A stretch of DNA of 64,000 nt from Daphnia pulex. Taxonomy: Eukaryota > Arthropoda > Branchiopoda > Diplostraca > Daphniidae. The position numbers were made by a program, and so were the translations under genes. Positions 22,716 through 34,819 of the stretch are shown piece after piece. The DNA is taken from assembly GCF_021134715.1 (NCBI RefSeq), contig NC_060019.1:2046001-2110000 (forward strand), in the 5' to 3' direction. Each line of letters starts with the position of its first letter. The first letter of the stretch is position 1. A model generated the notes under the pieces. The model made no database searches. It was given only the letters and a program-made list of their open reading frames with translations, and was not told the origin of the DNA.

Positions 22716-23085
22716 CTTGGTTTTGTTGATCCCTCAAATTTTGCAAAATGTTAAGACAGTGTCTCTGAACTTCCCTTCGAGGCTTAGCAAAGCGAACAGA
22801 TATAAACAGAGAAGTAAAATATAAGAAGCTGAGATTTTCATTGAAAATATCATGAGCTCCTTTAAAATAACAGAAAGGGAAAATCGCAGCGCGGCATCCA
22901 TAAGTCGGGTTAATAAGAACGACGTCGTTGATGAAACCTGGAACTATCAACGAATTCAGTGTACCACGCCTGCAGTAAAATGGGTTGTCTATGGTCCGGC
23001 AATAGTCTCCGTGAATCATGGCAAATCTGTGGTTAGCAAATCCTGGGAGATCAATACTTTCAAACCCTTTTTTATCTGCAAAAAT
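22716..23085 (-). CDS. Possible internal exon of an unrecognised gene
   Basis: An open frame of about 120 codons on the minus strand is bounded by a plausible acceptor (TTTTTGCAG) and a plausible donor (CAAG|GTACAC). It encodes ESIDLPGFANHRFAMIHGDY, then LIVPGFINDVVLINPTYGC with several Cys, and a basic end (KPRREVQRHCLNILQNLRDQ). I recognise no family. No convincing partner exons lie nearby, so it could also be a chance frame or a decayed gene piece. Confidence 0.25.
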
Positions 23086-23459
23086 TAAAACCAAAGATAA
23101 GTCGATCAAATATGCAACAGCTTGTTATATAGATACATTTTCACTTAATCGTCAATATCACAAAACTGATTGCTCAACTGACTGAATTATTGTTATCGAC
23201 GCGCTACAGAGTTAGCGGACAACTCTCTTAACAAGTTAACAGGCAAGACTGGTCACAACCGCTCTGCATCTACGGGATTTGTATAGGTATTAACCGTAGA
23301 AATTTGGTCTCAAAGTCTAGAAGGAAACTTCCTTCGATTATCGACTAAATATGCCTTTCGATTTCCGCAAACAATGTATGAATTATGATACTGAAATGCC
23401 ATAATCTTTGATCTTGTTCTTATCTAACAATTAGGATCTTGATCTCTATTAAAGGAGGA

Positions 23460-24450
23460 GTTTACTTTGATTACAATTTCAAATGAAAACACAGAAAAAC
23501 AAAAAAAAAGAATGTCTCACATGATGAAAATTGCCTCAAGGAACGAGTCCCGAAATGGCACAGAGTGCGAGAACTGCGAGATCAACGAAACTAGAAAGCC
23601 TCTTGGTCTTGGTGCAACGCACAAACTCAGGAATATTCAGTTTGTGATTGGCTACACAGCGGTAGGAACTTTAGACATGCCATTGGCAGTGCCTAGAACA
23701 TCGACTGATGTTGATTATACAAATGCAAGAGCACACTTGACAAGAAATAAAAAAGAATGTTAAAGAGCAAATATTGCCGCCAGCTACACCAACCAAAAAA
23801 GGATCAAAGATACAGCCAACGCCATCCCACAATGGCACAATTGTCACGATAAAAACAAAAATATTGAAACAACGGCCGAGAGAAAACGGATTGGAAAACA
23901 ATTGCCATTCAACTGTCAATAGTCACTATCGACTTCACGAAAAAACAAAGCAGCACGACAACATTTACCAGAGCCGACATAGATAGCCTAATTCCGCCGA
24001 CACCTTTTTATTTCGAAGAGAAAAATCTAACAGAAACAAACAGATCAAGGAGAGAACAACAAAAAAGTGGCCAAGGCGCGAATATTTCAGATAAATCGCG
24101 GAACCCGTGACAGTTTGGAATGGCTCCCACTGTGACAATTGCGTTGCTCTAAAGAGTATTGACGAGAAAAATGTTGCGCGATTGCAACATCACTTCAAAT
24201 ACCGTTCCACGTATTGCGTCTTTTATCAAGTGATGACAGATGAACAGATCTCGAGAAACGAATCGTGTCAAACGGTAACATTAACAAAACGTACAAGAAA
24301 GAACTGTGTACTTCCAGTCGAAACAAGCTCAACACCTGTGCGACTGTGCGAGTTATCAGCAGTAAATCCGCATGAATTCACGTCTCCAGAATCGGAATTA
24401 TCTGAAAGGATCAGTCACTTATTCGAAAGAGCCGCCAAGTAAAGTGAAGA
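23460..24450. other. AAC/AAA-rich stretch with broken plus-strand frames, unrecognised
   Basis: Several short plus-strand frames (for example 23,467-23,763 and 24,107-24,442) follow one another, separated by stops. The base composition is purine-rich and unlike the AT-rich surroundings. It could be a decayed mobile-element ORF. I recognise no motif. Confidence 0.25.
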
Positions 24451-24789
24451 GCTAACTGGACCAGCTGAGACTGACTGAATCGGGTGAAAGTAGTTTTTAA
24501 ATCCCCACAGAATGTAAAGCAAAGTGTCACGGAATAACATGAATCGAAATCTATCAAACGAACTAACGATGACTTCCTAATACCAAATTAACTTCGAAGA
24601 CAAAATTATATTTTTTAAACTTGTAACATAACAAAAACAATAACGGACAATTTTAAATTCCAAAGAACTTTAAGTGGATCTACACAGACCATTTCATTTT
24701 TTAAATGTCAATACTTAAAGGTTTTATCTCCAAAACGGATGGCGATAAAACTTCATGTTTTTTTTTCAATTGTAAAATCTAGTCAAGAA

Positions 24790-25290
24790 GGTGGCAAGAT
24801 ATCTGAACCGGGGAAATTTGGTTTACGTTTGTTTTAAAAAAATAGCAAAAAGAAAAAAGTTTTCGCTTTATGAACGACAGCCTAGAGAGAATTCTCAGTG
24901 TAAGCTGAAGGAAGGCCAACTAGCTGTTGCCAATAAAAGTCGTCAAACATTACAAAACAAACACAACGTTTTCTACTTTTCTAAGGAGAATGGCAATCTT
25001 AAACATTGCAGCACTTCTCTCCTGGTGGAGACTGTCCTGGAACGATACCAGTAGAAAAACCGTTTGACGCAACAACCGGCAACAACGACTAATCGCAGCC
25101 TAGAGGGGATTATAACGCTATAAGGACGATGGAAACTTGGGAATAAAATTTCGGGATTATGGCTATCTTAAGACTTGTCGGCAATTTACATAACTCTTTT
25201 CCATTGAGGGAAGAACAATGAAGATGTCATCAACAGATGACCTTCTATCGCAACAATTCAACGCACGGAATGGATATTCACATTTTTTTA
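24790..25290 (+). repeat. Dispersed repeat X, copy 1, left part
   Basis: Landmarks GACAGCCTAGAGAGAATTCT, CTTTTCTAAGGAGAATGGC, GAGACTGTCCTGGAACG, AATCGCAGCCT, GGGGATTATA and GTCATCAACAGATGACCTT recur in order at 28,925-29,202 plus 32,579-32,760, where a hAT transposon splits them. No coding capacity recognised. Confidence 0.7.
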
Positions 25291-25424
25291 TTTTAAAATT
25301 TCAATTTGGACTTGGTTCATGTTAGACTTGACTAAGAAAGAGGTAATACAATCAAAGTTAAAAGCTCGCGTAAAAGAATTCGAGAAAGAAGTGCTAACAA
25401 TTTTAGCCAAAAGTAATATCACTC

Positions 25425-25710
25425 TAGCTTGACTTTAGATCAAGCATCTCTTCAGGTACTGGATTTCTGAAGCGCCTGATTACCAATTGGGAATCTAGGT
25501 TCAATGAGAACTCACCAGAGGTCATCACTCGGGAGGCGAGAACACAATGCCTGGATTCACTAGATTTGAGACACCACAGTAGCGCCAGAGCGGGTGTGTG
25601 AGCCACTTCTAATGCTCACTGGAAGATTTGAACTCCCATACCCCAAGGCAAGGCACACCTGTTCACAAGTGACGCCTTATCCAACACATCCACTCTTCCA
25701 CAATAACAGA
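25425..25710 (-). repeat. tRNA-derived SINE, family 1, copy 2
   Basis: Same landmarks as the copies at 7.5 and 46.1 kb: GACTTTAGATCAAG, GATTACCAATTGGGAAT, AGTGACGCCTTATCCAACACATCCACTCTTCCACAAT. It lies inside dispersed repeat X. Confidence 0.65.
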
Positions 25711-25984
25711 CAGTAAAAATAAAAATGTATTTTTAATTTCAGTGGATGATCGCCATAAATAGAATCTTGTGTATCGATGATTGATCGATACTGGTAAAAT
25801 TTTAACACACTAAATTTCAATGCGTTTTGGTTTCGTAGTCTAATAAAGTTCTGATAAAACATCACGAAATAAAAAGTGGAATACGCGAGTTATTGAACGA
25901 AGTAACGAAGACAAATTCTTGTATTGGGAATTAAGCAAAGAAATGTCGGAGAAACGTGAAATTAGCGTCACCTAATATATACAT

Positions 25985-26110
25985 CACCTAATATCTGTAG
26001 TAACCGCAACTAAATATTTCGTTGCGCCAATGCGCTAACTAGCCATTCAACGAAATATTTCGTTGCGCTTACTACAGATATTGACTAGTGCAACGAACAA
26101 TTTTTTAACA
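25985..26110. repeat. Palindromic foldback around CAACGAAATATTTCGTTG
   Basis: Two inverted arms share ATATCTGTAGTAA and AAATATTTCGTTGCGC around a short GCGCTAACTAGCCATT centre. The core recurs at 58,085-58,150. Likely a tiny foldback MITE. Confidence 0.55.
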
Positions 26111-26269
26111 CTATAAGACAGCTGATGTATACGTTCGATTCATTTAAAGTCAATTGCTTATTAATTACCAGAAATACGAACTTTCTCTTTTCAGTTTGCG
26201 ATCTTACCCACACATGTAACATAATAGCAATTAATTTGATCGCCCTTTTGAAAAAACGCTAGAGGTCGC

Positions 26270-26690
26270 GCCATAGAACGATACGAACAAGAAACGAAGT
26301 AACCAAAGCCAGAAGAGCATTTTTGCCCTCCAACAGGACATAACATCTTCCAGCAACAAAAGAAAAATGGGAAAGTAACCGTTTCCTTTTATGTCACACC
26401 TTCTTTCCCGTTAGTCCTAAAACATAGGACATAGGCCTACCGAGAAATGAAAAAGTACTAAGATAATGTAAACTGACATTCTCCATGTAGCACATTGGAT
26501 CATTTCTACACTGAGAACTCAGACTGTGCAAGCTCGGATGACGCATGTGCGACACTTCGTCTTCATGAAAATGCGCCCAACCACAAACGAACAGGAATAA
26601 TGTCCAAAAAGTGAAAATTGCAACTGTAAATGGTCTCCTACCTTTACGATCAACTCATCAGGATGCAGGAGGATGCATGATGTCGAACAG
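26270..26690 (+). repeat. Dispersed repeat X, copy 1, right part
   Basis: Matches 32,780-33,110 over CGCCATAGAACGA, GGGAAAGTAACC, TTTCCCGTTAGTCCTA, GTGCAAGCTCGGATGACG and CAACTCATCAGGATGCAGGA. No gene recognised. Confidence 0.65.
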
Positions 26691-26699
26691 CCCTTATGC

Positions 26700-27630
26700 A
26701 AACATTCAAAATAGATGTTGAGACACCAATGAAGAAATAGTTTCGCAAGGTGACGAACTGTAAAAAAAATATGTGATTGATTATTATAATTACTGCTTTA
26801 TAAAGTGAATGCAACATCGACAGATGGCAGTTCTAGAGACCAAAAGTGAAGCCGCTAGAATATCAGAAAAAATAATTTAAAAAAATGTGAGGATATCAAG
26901 AAAGAATTCCTTTTCTTAAATAATCCTTAACAAGCCATAAGCAAATCTGTCTGGCATCAAATAAACACAAAGGCAAGAAAAACGCACGGTTATTATTTAA
27001 AAAAAAGCGGCTGATTTTGGCGGACAGTTTTATAGGGCCTACTGAAACGGCAACATTCAACTGCAATCGCTATGAAGAGTAGATGACGCTATTGCTGGAT
27101 ATTGCATGATAAAATTATTCAAAAACGGCTGAACAGAGAACTGATCGATAAAATCGAAAAACAAATCGAAGAAAATCGAAGAAAAAAAACTACAAACAAG
27201 GAACTTCTTGAAACCGTTCAGCCATCAAACCCAGGTGGACGATGAGAGTATTGGCGAAAGATTATATGTAGAAGACCCTCGTTTGGGTTCGTCAGGAGTT
27301 TAAAAAAAAACATTGAACAAAACTTTTCTTTAATTTAGACATCCGTTAGGAGACGAAGAATTTGGCAAAAACTTGAAATAAATTGTCGATCCGAAAAGAG
27401 GGGAAAAAATTAAAATAAATGCTCATATGGTAAAACAAGTAATCTTCACCAGATTGACAGCACATCTTTAGGTTATAAACCTATCGAGTGCGTTAAACCA
27501 ATGTGGGACTCTAGGACAACTGAGGGGGTCCCCTATCGGGGTCTCGTGAATCTAGAACGTATAACGAATTACTTGAATGGCTTGTCGGTTTCGCACCTTG
27601 TTCCTTGTTTGCGTCACTTCAGCCTAAGAC
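26700..27630. other. AT-rich intergenic, no gene seen
   Basis: No ORF with recognisable content. It holds A-rich runs and scattered fragments of nearby repeats. Confidence 0.35.
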
Positions 27631-27639
27631 TAAGACTTT

Positions 27640-27830
27640 CTCGACCTCTTTACAAGGGAGATAATGGTAATGCCCGGAGGTAGAATCGAACTCGGGGTCG
27701 AGTTATTAGTACTGATACTAACTGACGCCTTATCCGACTCGCCCACTCGCACTCCCACAGAAATGTTTAGCCGCTAGATGGCTATGTCGTCTGCTACCAA
27801 CAGTTTGAAGTGTAAACATGGTTCTATACT
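27640..27830 (-). repeat. tRNA-derived SINE, family 2 (minus orientation)
   Basis: Minus strand: head AGCAGACGACATAGCCATCTAGCGGCTAAAC, A-box-like GGCGAGTCGGATAAGGCGTCAGT, and B box GAGTTCGATTCTACCTCCGGGC. Same family as 58,250-58,390. Confidence 0.7.
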
Positions 27831-27949
27831 ACTCGGAACCATATTCTCTTTCGTAAGCTTCAATGATCTTTAAAATAATTAATTTAATCAGTTAATTATT
27901 TATAAGTTGCTATTTAATTATTCAGAATATTCCACTGTCATTAACACGT

Positions 27950-28500
27950 CCATTCACTTTGTCTTCGATGTGCTACTAGAATTTCTTTTTGAAAAAAAAA
28001 CACAAATAGGTTCTCTTATATGACCTTCGATAAATTTCCAGGCAAATTCTTGTGGCAGTTCCCTAGATTCAGTTCCTAAATTGATCGTCAAGACTACTGA
28101 CCCACCTGACCTCGTAGGGTTGCTGTAGTTTGACATTAGGATATCAATGCACGATTTAGCGAATACGATGATCTAGTGATTAAGGGATTTGTGTCTTGGA
28201 CAATACTCCCTACCATTCATGGGGGCGGACCGGCGGAAGGATCTTAAACGGAAATGGTGATACCGTAAAGATTGTTCTTACTGTGCACATGACTTCATTT
28301 ATCCATTTAACAGTCGTTCATTTGGGTGCAAATCAGTTGAGACGAAAAATTTTAATGGGCGCTTTTTTTTTAATGCCGAAAAATAAACCAAATTTCTCCC
28401 TTATTGGAGTAGCTGTCGGTTTCGCACCTCTGTTTCACATCATTTCAGCCTAACTTTAATACATAACGTCGGCATCATATACAGTTCTTTGACTTCCAGA
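27950..28500. repeat. Cluster of repeat fragments shared with 21.1-21.8 kb
   Basis: Contains ACTACTGACCCACCTGACC, CGTAGGGTTG, GGTGATACCGTAAAG and an inverted copy of the 21,760-21,815 segment (GGTTCTCTTATATGACCTTCG). No gene seen. Confidence 0.5.
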
Positions 28501-28924
28501 AAGGACGATCGACGATGGCGTTTTAGGGTATCTTTAATCGCATTATTGCTTACTGTATTTGAGTTTGGTGCAGCTTTACCGTCCTGAACTCCGTTCTAAA
28601 ATTATTACCGAATTGAAGATCAAATAACTAAATTCAATTTATCGAATTTTTTAATTAAAAAAAAAATTAAAATGACATGTTTACTCCTAGCGGCTGTTGG
28701 CAGTAACTTTAAGAAAAAAAAAACAACTACAATTAAAAAATAGAACATGTCGGGTTAAAAGGAATTATTTTCTAAAATTGAATAATAATATCTACATATG
28801 AAAATCAATTTATAACATGAGGGTGAATTAATGCAATAATGCTTCTCCGCTAGTGCGTAGGCCTAATATTGGTCACAGAATCATCAAGTTTCGGGTGGGG
28901 ATTCGATGAGCTGCATTTATGTTT

Positions 28925-29202
28925 TTAAAAATCGTATTATCTAGTCAAGAAAGTCGCAAGACGGGAAGTTCGGTTCAGTTTTGTTTAAAACAAAGAAAAT
29001 TTCGCCTTGTGAAAGACAGCCTAGAGAGAATTCTCTAATAGAAGTCCAGCTTGGCTGTTGCCAAATATATTCCTAACATACACCCAAAATCTCCAACTTT
29101 TCTAAGGAGAATGGCCATCTTTGAATTGCTGAAAACTTTCTGCACTCCTTTCATGGTGAGACTGTCCTGGAACGTTACCAACAGAAAAACCGTCTGGCGG
29201 GA
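28925..29202 (+). repeat. Dispersed repeat X, copy 2, left of the hAT insertion
   Basis: Homologous to 24,780-25,065. It continues at 32,579 after the hAT element, which allows the insertion point to be placed exactly. Confidence 0.7.
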
Positions 29203-29210
29203 CAAAACGA

Positions 29211-32200
29211 TAGTGTTGTTCCGTTGTGCTTTTTTGGATTCGTTTTCGTTATCGTTAATCGTTATTTTTTCAATTTTTCATTCGTTGCGTTCTCCGTTTC
29301 GTTAATTTAAACGTGTCGCATTTTTCTTTTTTTGCGACCCGTTATCGTTTAAAATACAATTTTTTTTAGAACCTAGTTTTCTCTGAATCAGCATGTATTT
29401 CTTAACATAACACGTTTAAGCATTGAAAATTACTGAGTTTTAAAAAGAAACAGTTCGCTGTAAAAACTTAAAGGTAAACTGACAAACTCGTAGACAAAAC
29501 ATATGCCTATTTTATAATAAAAGAGGACGCAAGATGTCTTTATTACAGCTAATAAAAACTTTGGCAGCTAGATTATCCTTGTCAGTACGATTTTTTCTAC
29601 CAGCACAATGCCAACCAGCAATAGAAAATTCTCTTTCAGATGGGGCAGAAGAAGCTTGAAGAGCTAACAAAGTGAAAGCTAGCTTGGATAAATATGGAAA
29701 ACGATGGCGTTGATTTTTCCAAAATGTGAGGGAGTCAATTTTTTGGCGGATTCCCTCCACCCATAAAACATGAACCTCCAAATCCATTGTGGTATAATCT
29801 AACAGTTCTAACTGTATCTTAGATTTACTTGACCCAGGGTTTCGAAAGTGAGATTCGGGAGTAGCACTCACGGTTTTTGCATATAGTAACTTAAACTCGT
29901 GTGAATCTAGATTCCTTGGACCATCAGTCCCCGTTTCTCTCTCTTCCTCTTGAACTTTCTCGTTATCCTCGTAATGACCTGTCTCAAGACCCTATATTTG
30001 AAAAGAAAAAAAATTAGTGAGACGGTGAGACCTCATTAAAAACGATATTTAGCCTAATAGCCTACCAAGTCTTCTGCAGTTTTATTTATATTTCGTGTGA
30101 CGATGTTTTGCACGGCAGCTTCTCCAGAAACAAAAAGTCGATAATTAGGGTCCAACTCAGTTGCAAGGAGATACAGGCAGTCGAAATTGTCCATAGTTTC
30201 GTCAATCATGAAATCAAATCGATGATTAAGGTCGTTTTTCATAGCATCGCAAACTCCTGCGAACGACGGGTTTTCATCTGAGAACTGAAGTAAAAATTTG
30301 TTAAATACAACGCAAGAAGTTTAATTTGCATAAATATGAAAATTTGTTACCTTTTCTAAATGAAGTCGAAGCTCCTCGATACATGGTACTATTGCCGAAA
30401 ACGTAACAGTTTTTTCCGCACTGACTAACTGCGTGTATGATGCGAATGGCTCGAGAAGGTTAACAATTTTTTTTAGAGCAGCCCACTCCGTATTTAATAG
30501 CCCGTCCATGTCCAGTTCCTCGCAAACAATTGTAACCGAATCTCGAAGCTCAAGTAGACGTTTAAGTAGTAGATAAGTAGAGGACCAGCGAGTTGAAACA
30601 TCTCCAACAAGTTTTTTTTTTGAAAGCTCGATGAGCCTAGGAGTAGCTTTGGTAGAACAATTGAATTTCTTGACTAATTTCTTCGCACGGGCGATTACTT
30701 TTAAGAAGAACGGTATGACTGAAGGATTGTTCAAATGATCCACTCGATACTTGTCGAAAGTTGCCATAACAAGCTGAAGGGAGTGTGATAGGCAGGGAAT
30801 ACGTCTCATACGTTTTGATTTTTTCTGTGCGATCATAATTTGGCTGATGGCATTCTCCATTTGTTTCTCGTGTTCCAGAAACTGTAGAACATCTTCATCG
30901 ATGTTCAACTTCTCTAAAAGCGCTTCATTAGGGTCGACCGTTTGATCCATAGGGTCCTCACTGATGGCAACAGTTTGGGATTCAGGCAGCAATGGAGTGA
31001 CTATAATCACTTGATCTTCAAGAAAGTTGTCTTCAAATGATTCGACATCAATGTTTGGCATCAGGGCACAGCTATCGTCAGATTCATCAGAGTCTGAGTT
31101 TGAGAAAATACTTTCCTCTTCCTCGCTATCTTCATTATTGGATTCAGTCCTTCCAGTGGCAACGCTATCAATAACTGCTTCGATGTCCTCTTGTGTTGAG
31201 ACGACCTGGAACGCCTTGACCATGTTGGATCCATTATCGGTTACAATGATTGGGACCTCAAAACCCCATTCGGTAATCACTTTCTTCATCAAATCACCAA
31301 TTACAGCCCCTGTGTGTGGTGATGGAAAATGGAGCAACTCAAGAACAGCATGTTCGATTTCGTGTTCTGCGTTCACATAGTGAATCGTTGCACCTAAATG
31401 TTTAATTAAGAATTACTTCCCTAATCAAATTTCATAAAGCAAATTCGTTTTATTACCTAAGTATGAAGAACTCATCCCAGGTTTCGTCCAAATGTCAGCA
31501 GTCATATTAGGCTTTGACACTGCATTCTTAACTTGAGCTTTCACAAACTTTCTGGCCTGTTTGAATAATCTTAAAATGTCCTTGGCCAATGCTTTCCTTC
31601 CTGGTATTACATGTTTAGGATCCAGCAGCTCAACATATGCTTTCCAGTCTTTGTTGTCACTAATGGAAGTAGTCATCGAAGTAGTTGCAACAACAAAAGC
31701 AAGCTTTTTCCTGAGAAGAAGCTGCTTGGTGTTTTTTCTTGAGTATTTTGCCTTTTTAATTGCAATCTGAAATGAAAAAAGGGAAAGCATTAGAAATTGA
31801 GAATAATAAATTGCACGATAAAATTTCAAACCTGAGGAAGTGTTGGTTGCAACAAAGATTTAGCTTTGGCCACGACAAATTTCTTAGAGTTACATGTACT
31901 TGATAGTGCTGCATTTTCTTTAGCTTCCAGATATTCCAAGTATTCTTTACTTTTGTGTTTCTTAGTCTTTAAATGGTTTTCGAGATTCGTTGTATTGCAA
32001 CCCTTTACAGTTGCCGGGCAAGTATTGCATTTGCTGGTATCTTTTGTTTTATCATAGATGAAAAATGAATGTACGATGCTTTTTTTGTTACTGCTATTCA
32101 GAAGAGATTGCTCACTCTCTGAATCCAAATCTTCGTCTCTTTCCATTTTATTTAATTCTGCCAAAAAGCGATTTACTGAGCTGGCTTGTGTCGCTTCTGC

Positions 32201-32570
32201 CACATTTGTTCTGACAATTGCTTCTAATGAAGTAGAAGATAGAAGGCCTGTTAGGCCGAATGATGTAGCGAAAATAATGACCTAATTGGTTAATTCCTCG
32301 CTAGGGGATCGCTAAGTCGCTAGTAGGTGGTCATCCCAAAATTGAAAATTCCAAATTTTGAGGGGAAAAAAAGTTCCCCCTGGTGGTCAAAAAATTTGAA
32401 ATCTCTGCGGTTTTGATACGAAAAATTTAGCAAGAAATTAACGAAAACAACGAAAAAAACAGCCATTTCGTTATCGTTAACGAAAAAAACGAGCATTTTC
32501 CAAAAAAGTCGATAACGAGGCTCGTTAATACGTTATTTTCGTTGTCGTTATTTAAACGAGCACAACACTA
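29211..32570 (-). mobile_element. hAT DNA transposon, complete, 8-bp TSD CAAAACGA
   Basis: Direct duplicates CAAAACGA flank the element at 29,203-29,210 and 32,571-32,578. The ends are TAGTGTTGT and ACAACACTA, with subterminal TTATCGTTAA-like motifs on both sides. An 8-bp duplication and short TIRs are hallmarks of hAT. It carries a full transposase gene on the minus strand. The uninterrupted target is visible in the related repeat copy at 24.8-25.3 kb. The copy may be active, as I see no stop or frameshift in the transposase. Confidence 0.93.
29512..32203 (-). CDS. hAT transposase, 5 exons
   Basis: Exons (minus): about 32,203-31,832, 31,766-31,457, 31,393-30,351, 30,284-30,066, 29,991-29,512, roughly 800 residues. 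A BED-type zinc finger lies near residues 45-85 (CNTCPATVKGCNTTNLENHL, then KKHK). The RNase-H-like core begins with MTADIWTKPGMSSSYLG and IIVTDNGSNMVKAF. An acidic insert follows, then CLSHSLQLVMATF and RWSSTYLLLKRLLELR. The C-terminal dimerisation region has LALQASSAPSEREFSIAG. All junctions are GT/AG. The exact start is uncertain: the open frame runs 5' of 32,203 without an in-frame ATG, so a 5' exon may exist. It catalyses cut-and-paste transposition of the element. Confidence 0.88.
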
Positions 32571-32578
32571 CAAAACGA

Positions 32579-33120
32579 CCAATCGCAGCCTGGAGGGGAT
32601 TATAAGGACTGTGGAAACTTGGGAATACAATTTTGGGATTATGGCTATCTTAAGAGTTGTCGGCAAGTTACAGCACTCATTTCCTTTAAGCGAAAAACAA
32701 TGGGGATGTCATCAACAGATGACCTTTTATCGCAACAATTCAACACACGGAATGGATATAGGCTTTTGAAAACACGCAAGACGTTGCGCCATAGAACGAC
32801 ACGTCGAAGAAAAACTAGGAAAAATGGGAAAGTAACCTTTTCTTTTTTGAGGAACAAAAAAGAAACACTTTTGATAGAAGTCACCCCATCTTTCCCGTTA
32901 GTCCTACAACGTAGGACTACGAAAATGTAAACCGACACTCTCCTTGTAGAACATTGGATACACTGAGAACTTGGACGGTGCAAGCTCGGATGACGTATGT
33001 GCGACACTTCGTCTTCATGAAAATACGCCCAACCCCAAACGAACAGGAATAACGTCCAAAAAAAGGAAAATTCAATCTCCTACCTTTACAATCAACTCAT
33101 CAGGATGCAGGAGGTGACAA
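32579..33120 (+). repeat. Dispersed repeat X, copy 2, right of the hAT insertion
   Basis: Continues the repeat broken at 29,202. It matches 25,085-25,280 and 26,270-26,690 in order, without the SINE and foldback found in copy 1. Confidence 0.7.
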
Positions 33121-34647
33121 TCAAAGCACGAGAAAATTGAGTGGCTCCTTAAGAAGAATCAACGATGGTCTAATTAAAACAGAAGAGGGAAAATTAGCAC
33201 ATTGAAGACTTCAAACGGATACAAAGCAACTTATCAATATCAGTAAAAAAGCTAGATCAAATACCACCAGGGGATATTTTTTCAAATTCGTTCGGCTGAT
33301 TTTCTTGTTACAAGGTTTTAAACATTATTTTCGTTATACCCCATTTTAAATTTGATTTAATGACAGAGAAAATGTTCAAAAATTAGATATTATTCAGATC
33401 GCAAGATCCGCCTTCCATTAATGTTTTTCTTTCGTGATACTTTCTCAATCTGTACGCGCACTAGAATTTAACGAAATAAACTCTGAAAACCGAACGTCTA
33501 ATTAATTATTTTTCTTAAAAAACTCAATATCTAGTTTAGAGTTTACCTTTTCTGACGGAACTATTTCCGCTGGACTTTACTGACGCCCATGGAAAAAAGA
33601 TTGAATGACGTGAAAAAGTATGACGTCCTCGTGAATACATCCACACTCACATGGATGTACACGAGGAAAATCTGAAGGGAAATTCATAGGAGGCGTTCAT
33701 TGAGGATTATCGTTTCAAGTTTCGACGTATTTTCACCAAGCTGCAAGTTGCTGGGCTGGGCAAGTTTGAAACTGATATTACTACAATTACCAAAACCAGC
33801 AATAAAATTGAAGTACATCTTACTTTCATTCAGCTCGAAAGATAGCATTGGCAATGTTGATTGACAGGTGTGATGATTGACACTGAGTTTCCAACAGAGT
33901 GGTCTTGGAAATGGAGGCTGTATTTTGCTACCACAAAAATCATGTCATCGAGTTGGCTCTCAAATGATTACACCTAGGAAAAAAAAGCCTTTGTTAAAAT
34001 TGTCATTCAGATTAAAACTGTTCTGCCTATTTTATTTAAGTAATGGAGACATAGGGGTCTAATATTCAACTCTTAACTGAGTTACAAGAATTATTTAAGA
34101 GTACTTCTATGCCATCATCACATTCTTTGGTTCTCGACAAGTACTTTGTTTTAACTTTCAACAAACTGAAACAGTGCTGATGTAAATCACCTTTTCTTAC
34201 TTTGAAACTTTTCTTTGCCTACATTTGGAATTCTTTCTTAATATCGATAATAACATTGTAATATAAAGATCCGTGCACGTACAAAAACGATAATAGTTTC
34301 TTTAGAAATTCACCTGAATACGCTGAAGATAAGAGAAGTGCCATTCTACTATGTAGGAATCTATTTCACAAGCAAGAATGAAGCAGAGACCTACTTGGTA
34401 TTTTCGTCCAGATTACTATTATCTGGACTGTTTCTTTATCTTATTAGAAACTGCTTTTCATAAACTCGCGAGTCGGATGTAGCACGAGCATTCAAAGAAA
34501 CCATGATGCAAACAGAGTCTGTGATGCAAACGAAAGAAATAAAATAGAGGGGAAAAAAAAAGTAAAAAACAGAAACGACGTCTGCAGGAGACGTGCAAAA
34601 ACATAAAACAAAAGAAGGACGTGTTCCGTTCACGATGTCAAATTCTG
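33121..34647. other. AT-rich intergenic with one hairpin element; no gene seen
   Basis: No supported ORF. The only structured item is the CCTCGTG...CACGAGG hairpin at about 33,625-33,666. Confidence 0.4.
33625..33666. repeat. Hairpin CCTCGTGAATACATCC...GGATGTACACGAGG
   Basis: The arms CCTCGTG(A)ATACATCC and GGATGTACACGAGG pair around ACACTCACAT. A variant with compensating arms (ATACCCCC / GGGTGTAC) lies at 42,089-42,127. The two copies keep pairing while differing in sequence, and flanking bases are partly alike. Confidence 0.55.
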
Positions 34648-34789
34648 AATTGTCGGTAAATTCGTTCGACATTGACTGTGTGCGACCTCTATATTTAGCT
34701 GCTTCTCAGCAAACAAAAAAGAACAACAAAACGGGGGATAGGTGAGAGATGGCGCTCAGGTGGGCGGATCTCCCCCTTAGACACGTCAG
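34648..34789 (+). repeat. Left inverted terminal repeat of DIRS element
   Basis: Starts AATTGTCGGTAAATTCG and ends CCTTAGACACGTCAG. About 120 bp of it is the near-exact inverse of the right repeat. Confidence 0.9.
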
Positions 34790-34819
34790 ATCTCTTTTCG
34801 CTCTCGTTGTGCAAACATC

